Source: Sedimentisphaerales bacterium (GTDB taxonomy: Bacteria > Planctomycetota > Phycisphaerae > Sedimentisphaerales > SM23-30). Taken from it: DNA of 9,421 nucleotides. Shown here in pieces: positions 6,045 to 9,421 of this stretch (within the stretch, counting starts at the first letter, position 1; each line of letters begins with the position of its first letter). The stretch is taken from contig JAFGDI010000143.1 of NCBI GenBank assembly GCA_016932145.1, forward strand, positions 1-9,421, written 5' to 3'. Under the pieces are notes generated by a model. It saw nothing but the letters and a program-made list of their open reading frames with translations, was not told the DNA's origin and ran no database searches. Made by a program: the position numbers and the translations under genes.

Positions 6045-8006
6045 ATGAAAAAGTTGGTATTCTGGTGTTTGGCTATGCTGGCAGGTTCTGCAGCTCAGGC
6101 CAATATGGTATTAAATCCTGGTTTTGAGTCTGATATGGATAACTGGACGACATATCTTTCGCCGGCCGGTGTCGGTAGTGTTTACTTTGCAGTTAAAAAT
6201 GAAGCCGCACACGATGGTGTCCTGTCAATGAAAGTTGCAGCCAGGAATGGCTACGGTCTTATCCATCAGACAGTAAGTGTTCCGGCTGGTTCACGCCTGA
6301 ATATGACATTCTGGGCATTAGCTGTTACGGGTAACTGGATGATGAATGAGCCTGGTGATATTGTTGATGTCAATTTTAAGTTTATGGATGCCAATGGAAC
6401 TGAAATTTCTCAGCCGGGTTTTGTTGCCTTTGATGCTGACCCGGAAACAGATACGCCGATATTGACAAATCCTGACTGGCAGCAGTTTTCAGTTGATGTT
6501 GATGTCCCGGCTAATGCAGTTTCTCTAATGCTGAAAATACGCGCTGTCGATGGTTCTGTTGATGGTGGTACTATAGATGGTACAGGTGTCTATATTGATG
6601 ACATTACACTGACAAGTGGTCCGGTACCAATGTTACCGATAGTTGAGCAGACAGCCGATCTGGTAAATAATACAGTTAATGCAACCCTTACCTGGCAGGC
6701 TGCAAATATAGAAGGCATAGCTCTGACAGATATTGTTGATCAATATGTATTTATGAGCTCTGAGACAGACCCCAATCTGTACTATATCGGTGCTACTGGT
6801 GATCCTGGCAGTGACCCGGCATCAACTTTTGGACCACTGACACTTGAATTTGACGCTACCTATAAGTGGCAGGTCGTCGATGTACTAACCGGTCAGGAAA
6901 AGACTATGGTGCTTAATCAGAGCCAGCCGTCAAGTCTTGACCCTAACAGTATTTATGGTGCTGTGTGGACATTAGAGTCTATAGCCTCTATTCCAGTTGT
7001 AATTACCAGTCCCGCTGGTGGACTCATTAGTGTTGGTGATGACTTTACTATGGAGGCTGAGTTCCAGAGCCCAACTGCCATGACTTATAAGTGGTACTAT
7101 TCCGCTGATAATATTTATGGCGAAGATGTTGAGCTTAGCTCTACTGTTGATAGTATTACTCTTACAGATGCTACTATCAGCTCACAGGGATACTATTACT
7201 GTTCGGCTGTTAATGCCAGTGCTACTACCGTTAATACTGCAATGGCTTATCTTGAAGTTGGCCAGATAGTTCTGTCATATCCAATGGAAAATTCATTATT
7301 GGATGTAGTTGGCACAAATCACGCTACACCTTCCAATACTGAGGCTTTGGTTTATGTGCCTGGCGTAGTTGGCGATTATGCAGTTTCGTTTAACGGTACT
7401 ACACAGTTTGCTGTTATGCCCTGGGTGGTCTATAATAGCTTTACTATTGAGTACTGGGTTAAGACCACTTCTGTTGGTGGTACCGGTCAGTGGTTTAATG
7501 GTATTGGTCTTATCGATGGCGAAATGAGCGGTACTGTAAATGATTTTGGCACTACCGTCTTAAGTGGTAAGCTGGCCTTTGGTGTTGGTAATCCTGATAC
7601 TACTATTGTTTCTACAGCCGCTATTAACGATGATCAATGGCATCATTGTGTTGCTACTCGTGACCATGTTACTGGTGAAATGGCTATATATGTTGACGGC
7701 GAGATGGAAAACTATCTGGCCAATGGTCCTGCCGGTACCAGAAAAGCTGCTAACGATCTCAGAATAGGCAAAAAGAGATTTGGTACAGGTTATCTCAATG
7801 GCGCTATTGATGCTGTCAGAATGTATAACTACCCGATGAATGAACTTGAAGTAGCAGATCTTTACTATGACTATACAGGCAAGAAAGTTTGTCTTACATC
7901 TGCCAGGCCGGCAAATGATCTTAATGATGACTGTGTTATCAATATAGTTGATTTTGCTCTGATTGCTGAGGCTTGGTTGGAAAGTGGTATGTATCAAGGC
8001 CGTTAA
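6045..8006 (+). CDS. Secreted multidomain LamG/Ig-like surface protein with dockerin-like tail (paralogue 2)
   Basis: A 653-residue exported protein with the same order of parts as the gene before it. Signal peptide 1-19 (MKKLVFWCLAMLAGSAAQA, cleavage before N20); shared jelly-roll-like module 20-190; FN3-like region 193-311 ending YGAVWTLES; Ig-like domain 316-405 with SSQGYYYCSAVNAS; LamG domain 407-610 with NDDQWHHCVATRDH and AIYVDGEME; and a dockerin-like tail at about 624-650 whose calcium-loop pattern D-L-N-D-D-C-V-I-N-I-V-D is intact, followed by FALIAEAWLESG. The start is secure: AGGAAGGA lies 8 bases before the ATG. No catalytic residues were recognised, so it is best regarded as an adhesive or carbohydrate-binding protein. 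The partner of its tail is unknown, as no cohesin is visible here. Confidence 0.88.
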   Translation: MKKLVFWCLAMLAGSAAQANMVLNPGFESDMDNWTTYLSPAGVGSVYFAVKNEAAHDGVLSMKVAARNGYGLIHQTVSVPAGSRLNMTFWALAVTGNWMMNEPGDIVDVNFKFMDANGTEISQPGFVAFDADPETDTPILTNPDWQQFSVDVDVPANAVSLMLKIRAVDGSVDGGTIDGTGVYIDDITLTSGPVPMLPIVEQTADLVNNTVNATLTWQAANIEGIALTDIVDQYVFMSSETDPNLYYIGATGDPGSDPASTFGPLTLEFDATYKWQVVDVLTGQEKTMVLNQSQPSSLDPNSIYGAVWTLESIASIPVVITSPAGGLISVGDDFTMEAEFQSPTAMTYKWYYSADNIYGEDVELSSTVDSITLTDATISSQGYYYCSAVNASATTVNTAMAYLEVGQIVLSYPMENSLLDVVGTNHATPSNTEALVYVPGVVGDYAVSFNGTTQFAVMPWVVYNSFTIEYWVKTTSVGGTGQWFNGIGLIDGEMSGTVNDFGTTVLSGKLAFGVGNPDTTIVSTAAINDDQWHHCVATRDHVTGEMAIYVDGEMENYLANGPAGTRKAANDLRIGKKRFGTGYLNGAIDAVRMYNYPMNELEVADLYYDYTGKKVCLTSARPANDLNDDCVINIVDFALIAEAWLESGMYQGR

Positions 8007-8020
8007 TTTCCTTTTCTCAG

Positions 8021-8050
8021 GCTGGTGGCCAGATTGTGCCACCAGCTTTA
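8021..8050 (+). terminator. GC-rich terminator-like hairpin after paralogue 2
   Basis: GCTGGTGGC (8021-8029) pairs perfectly over 9 bases with GCCACCAGC (8038-8046) around an 8-base loop, followed by TTTATAC. It begins 15 bases after the stop codon at 8006. The stem is strong but the T-tract is short, so termination may be partial and could set the ratio of the long paralogues to the PEP-CTERM protein. Confidence 0.68.
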
Positions 8051-8088
8051 TACAAATTTAACAAAAGAGAATAAAAGAGAGAAAGCAG

Positions 8089-8131
8089 ATAGGGTTTATC
8101 TTTAGTATTTTACTGATTCTTTAACCCCTAT
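8089..8131 (+). promoter_or_regulatory. Long-loop hairpin abutting the ribosome binding site of the PEP-CTERM gene
   Basis: ATAGGG (8089-8094) pairs with CCCTAT (8126-8131), and TT (8095-8096) with AA (8123-8124) across a one-base bulge. The right arm ends two bases before the Shine-Dalgarno sequence AAAGGA (8134-8139). The loop is about 26 bases, so stability is modest and a role is only a suggestion. Confidence 0.3.
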
Positions 8132-8147
8132 ATAAAGGAATGATATT

Positions 8148-8831
8148 ATGAAGAAGTTATTGTTGGTTAGTTCTCTGCTGTGTCTGGTTGCTGGTGCTCA
8201 GGCTAATTTGATCGTAAATCCTGGCTTTGAGTCTGTTACAGGCGAAGGCACTTCTGCTTCGCCATATATGCCTACAGACTGGACAGCCTATAAGCCCAGT
8301 ACCGCAACGGCTGTGTATTTTGCGGCAAAGAATACACCTGTTTATGCCGGTGATTATAGTATGAAGATCGCTGCCAGAAATAGCTATGGCATGATCCACC
8401 AGACGGTATCTGTTGTTGCCGGTTCTGAACTTAATCTTTCATTTCAGGCATTGGGCGACACCAATGCAAATTGGATGATTGATGAACCCGGCGATTTAGT
8501 TGATGTATCCCTGAAATTTATGGATGGTCAGGGTGTTGAGATATCGCAGCCTTCTTTTGTTGCTTTTGATGGCGATGAAGAAACTGCAACTCCGGTCCTT
8601 TCTGCTACTACATGGCAGTTATTTAGTCAGGATTTTATTGTTCCGGAAAACGCTCAGAGCCTGATGGTGAAGATCAGAGCAATTGATGGCAGTCAGGATG
8701 GCGGCACTATAGATGGTACAGCGGTATATCTTGACGCTGTTTCTTTAACTGTAGTTCCTGAGCCAGTTACTTTAGTGTCGCTGGCATTAGGTGCTGTCGG
8801 AGTTTTGCGTCGGAGAAATACCGGTAAATAA
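8148..8831 (+). CDS. PEP-CTERM-anchored single-module secreted protein (paralogue 3)
   Basis: A 227-residue exported protein made of one copy of the shared module and a sorting tail. Signal peptide 1-19 (MKKLLLVSSLLCLVAGAQA, cleavage before N20); module 20-203, very like that of the preceding gene (KIAARNSYGMIHQTVSV, QDGGTIDGTAVYLD); then a C-terminal PEP-CTERM signal VPEPVTLVSLALGAVGVL plus the basic end RRRNTGK. PEP-CTERM proteins are processed by an exosortase and linked to the cell surface or extracellular matrix in other bacteria; no exosortase gene lies in this window. The ATG has AAAGGAA about 7 bases upstream. The FN3, Ig, LamG and dockerin-like parts of the two genes before it are absent. 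This is a complete short architecture, not a truncation, because the PEP-CTERM tail is intact. Confidence 0.9.
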   Translation: MKKLLLVSSLLCLVAGAQANLIVNPGFESVTGEGTSASPYMPTDWTAYKPSTATAVYFAAKNTPVYAGDYSMKIAARNSYGMIHQTVSVVAGSELNLSFQALGDTNANWMIDEPGDLVDVSLKFMDGQGVEISQPSFVAFDGDEETATPVLSATTWQLFSQDFIVPENAQSLMVKIRAIDGSQDGGTIDGTAVYLDAVSLTVVPEPVTLVSLALGAVGVLRRRNTGK

Positions 8832-8860
8832 TTGTTAATATGTAGCAGTTTTATTATTAT
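8832..8860 (+). promoter_or_regulatory. Candidate promoter for the FAD oxidoreductase gene
   Basis: TTGTTA (8832-8837, 4 of 6) and TATTAT (8855-8860, 5 of 6) are separated by 17 bases. They begin immediately after the stop codon of the PEP-CTERM gene. Transcription would start near 8867, giving a leader of about 140 bases that contains all three hairpins described downstream. Confidence 0.4.
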
Positions 8861-8889
8861 GTATTTCTGAAATAAAAAGTTAAATGTAA

Positions 8890-8932
8890 CAGGTATTTGC
8901 CTGATGATCGTTGTTCAGGAAAATTACTGAAC
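8890..8932 (+). promoter_or_regulatory. Two small hairpins in the leader of the oxidoreductase gene
   Basis: CAGG (8890-8893) pairs with CCTG (8900-8903) around a 6-base loop. GTTCAG (8913-8918) pairs with CTGAAC (8927-8932) around an 8-base loop. The first is weak; the second may extend by wobble pairs. They precede the terminator-like hairpin, an arrangement seen in regulated leaders but not proof of one. No known riboswitch family was recognised. Confidence 0.35.
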
Positions 8933-8948
8933 GGTTACGCTAATTCTG

Positions 8949-8983
8949 GCGGGCGTACAATTAAATGTATGCCCGCTATTTTC
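8949..8983 (+). terminator. Strong intrinsic terminator-like hairpin before the oxidoreductase gene
   Basis: GCGGGCGTAC (8949-8958) pairs with GTATGCCCGC (8967-8976) over 10 base pairs with one G-U, around an 8-base AT loop, followed by TATTTTC. It is the best terminator in the window. It may end the PEP-CTERM transcript. However, the next start is only 29 bases past the stem, leaving no room for a promoter in between, so it may act as an attenuator for that gene. Confidence 0.75.
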
Positions 8984-9005
8984 TGAAAATCAGTAGAGGT
9001 AATTT

Positions 9006-9421
9006 GTGAAGATGAGTAGATTTTCTGTTTTAGTAATGTCGATATTGATGTCTGTAATTGGGTTGCCTGCCATTTCAGAGGCGGCCAGTCAGGTGTATGA
9101 CATAGTTGTCTATGGCGGCAGTTGTTCTGGTATTACGGCTGCTATACAGGCTAAAAGAATGGGCCGCTCTGTAGTGCTTTTATGTCCGGAAGAACATGTT
9201 GGCGGGCTGACTATCAGCGGGCTGGGCTGGACTGATACCAAGGATGTTAATGCTATTGGTGGTTTAGCTCGTGAATTCTATCATCGTATCTGGCAATACT
9301 ATACAGATCCGGCTAAATGGGTATATCAGCAGCGTAGTAGTTACACCAGCTATGTCACACAGTCAGGCCTCTGTATTCAGGATGATAGTCAGACAATGTG
9401 GACTTTTGAGCCTCATGTAGC
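9006..9421 (+). CDS. Exported FAD-dependent oxidoreductase, N-terminal 138 residues (partial, runs off right edge)
   Basis: The start of a flavoprotein of the FAD_oxidored type, whose members are often found near polysaccharide-degradation genes and are sometimes annotated as xanthan lyases; the substrate is unknown. A signal peptide (about 1-27, with SVLVMSILMSVIGLP before AISEAA) indicates export. The Rossmann dinucleotide-binding motif follows at 31-46 (YDIVVYGGSCSGITAA), then AKRMGRSVVLLCPEEHVGG and LTISGLGWTD, a typical family continuation. The GTG at 9006 is chosen because AGAGG (8995-8999) is 6 bases upstream; ATG 9012 is in frame but 12 bases away. The frame is open to the window edge. 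It follows the PEP-CTERM gene on the same strand after a 174-base structured gap, so it may be separately regulated. Most of the protein, including any C-terminal domain, is not visible. Confidence 0.87.
   Translation, partial: MKMSRFSVLVMSILMSVIGLPAISEAASQVYDIVVYGGSCSGITAAIQAKRMGRSVVLLCPEEHVGGLTISGLGWTDTKDVNAIGGLAREFYHRIWQYYTDPAKWVYQQRSSYTSYVTQSGLCIQDDSQTMWTFEPHV

Larger units (their letters stand above)
3963..8755 (+). repeat. Three tandem gene copies of one N-terminal secreted module
   Basis: The module is encoded at 3963-4497, 6102-6614 and 8205-8755. Shared landmarks in order: VNPGFES, a YxAxK motif, (K)(I/V)AAR..YG(M/L)I(H/Y)Q, a W...(D/N)EP segment, KF...G..IS(Q/E)P, V.FD....T.TP.L, and (K)I.A(V/I)DGS.DG.T.DGT followed by (I/L)D. 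Copies 2 and 3 are closest over much of their length, while copies 1 and 3 share GDTN..W.IDEP, which copy 2 has altered. This points to gene duplication followed by divergence. Confidence 0.88.

Noticed and set aside
7564..7767. 67-codon plus-strand frame, and the minus-strand frames at 5014-5331 and 8157-8399
   Set aside because: All are out-of-frame or antisense shadows within well-supported secreted-protein genes.
7560..8042. 160-codon minus-strand open frame
   Set aside because: It is antisense to the LamG and tail region of the second surface protein, has low-complexity composition and no plausible start signal; it covers the terminator hairpin as well.
3963..8755. The three similar genes as a mobile element or CRISPR-like repeat array
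   Set aside because: The similarity is confined to coding modules, is diverged, and has no inverted ends, transposase or regular short repeats; gene duplication explains it.

Overview
The window looks like a chromosomal piece from a Planctomycetes-type bacterium, most likely a relative of Phycisphaerae/Sedimentisphaerales. This rests on family recognition, not on any search. The clues are a sigma factor of the Rhodopirellula/Verrucomicrobium type, a FecR-like protein with a long C-terminal extension, large secreted LamG/Ig proteins ending in a single dockerin-like motif (D-x-N-x-D...DF..(I/L)A..WL), and a PEP-CTERM protein.

Layout. Bases 1-942 (minus strand) hold the first 314 codons of leucyl-tRNA synthetase, running off the left edge, with a good sigma-70-like promoter at 1017-1045. 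Bases 943-1492 are a 550-base AT-rich divergent intergenic region with a nested hairpin and a possible relic of a small zinc-ribbon reading frame. From 1493 everything reads rightward. First come an ECF sigma factor (1493-2029) and, overlapping it by ATGA, a membrane FecR-like anti-sigma/sensor protein (2026-3729). Then come three secreted paralogues (3903-5936, 6045-8006, 8148-8831) with a common N-terminal jelly-roll-like module. Last is the start of an exported FAD-dependent oxidoreductase (from 9006, running off the right edge).

How the parts may work together (inference). The sigma/FecR pair resembles a cell-surface signalling switch, but the FecR protein carries its own NPCBM-like, putatively sugar-binding C-terminal domain and no FecA-type receptor is visible. 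The likely outputs are the three surface or secreted proteins. Two have module + FN3-like + Ig-like + LamG + dockerin-like tail; the third is the bare module on a PEP-CTERM anchor. The oxidoreductase belongs to a family often found beside polysaccharide-degradation genes. A glycan-sensing, glycan-binding surface locus is the most economical reading.

The intergenic gaps are structured: hairpins lie upstream of the ribosome binding site of each of the four exported-protein genes. One of them, a terminator-like hairpin with a possible antiterminator pairing, sits only about 23-30 bases before the start of the oxidoreductase gene. No tRNA, rRNA, CRISPR array or complete insertion sequence was seen.
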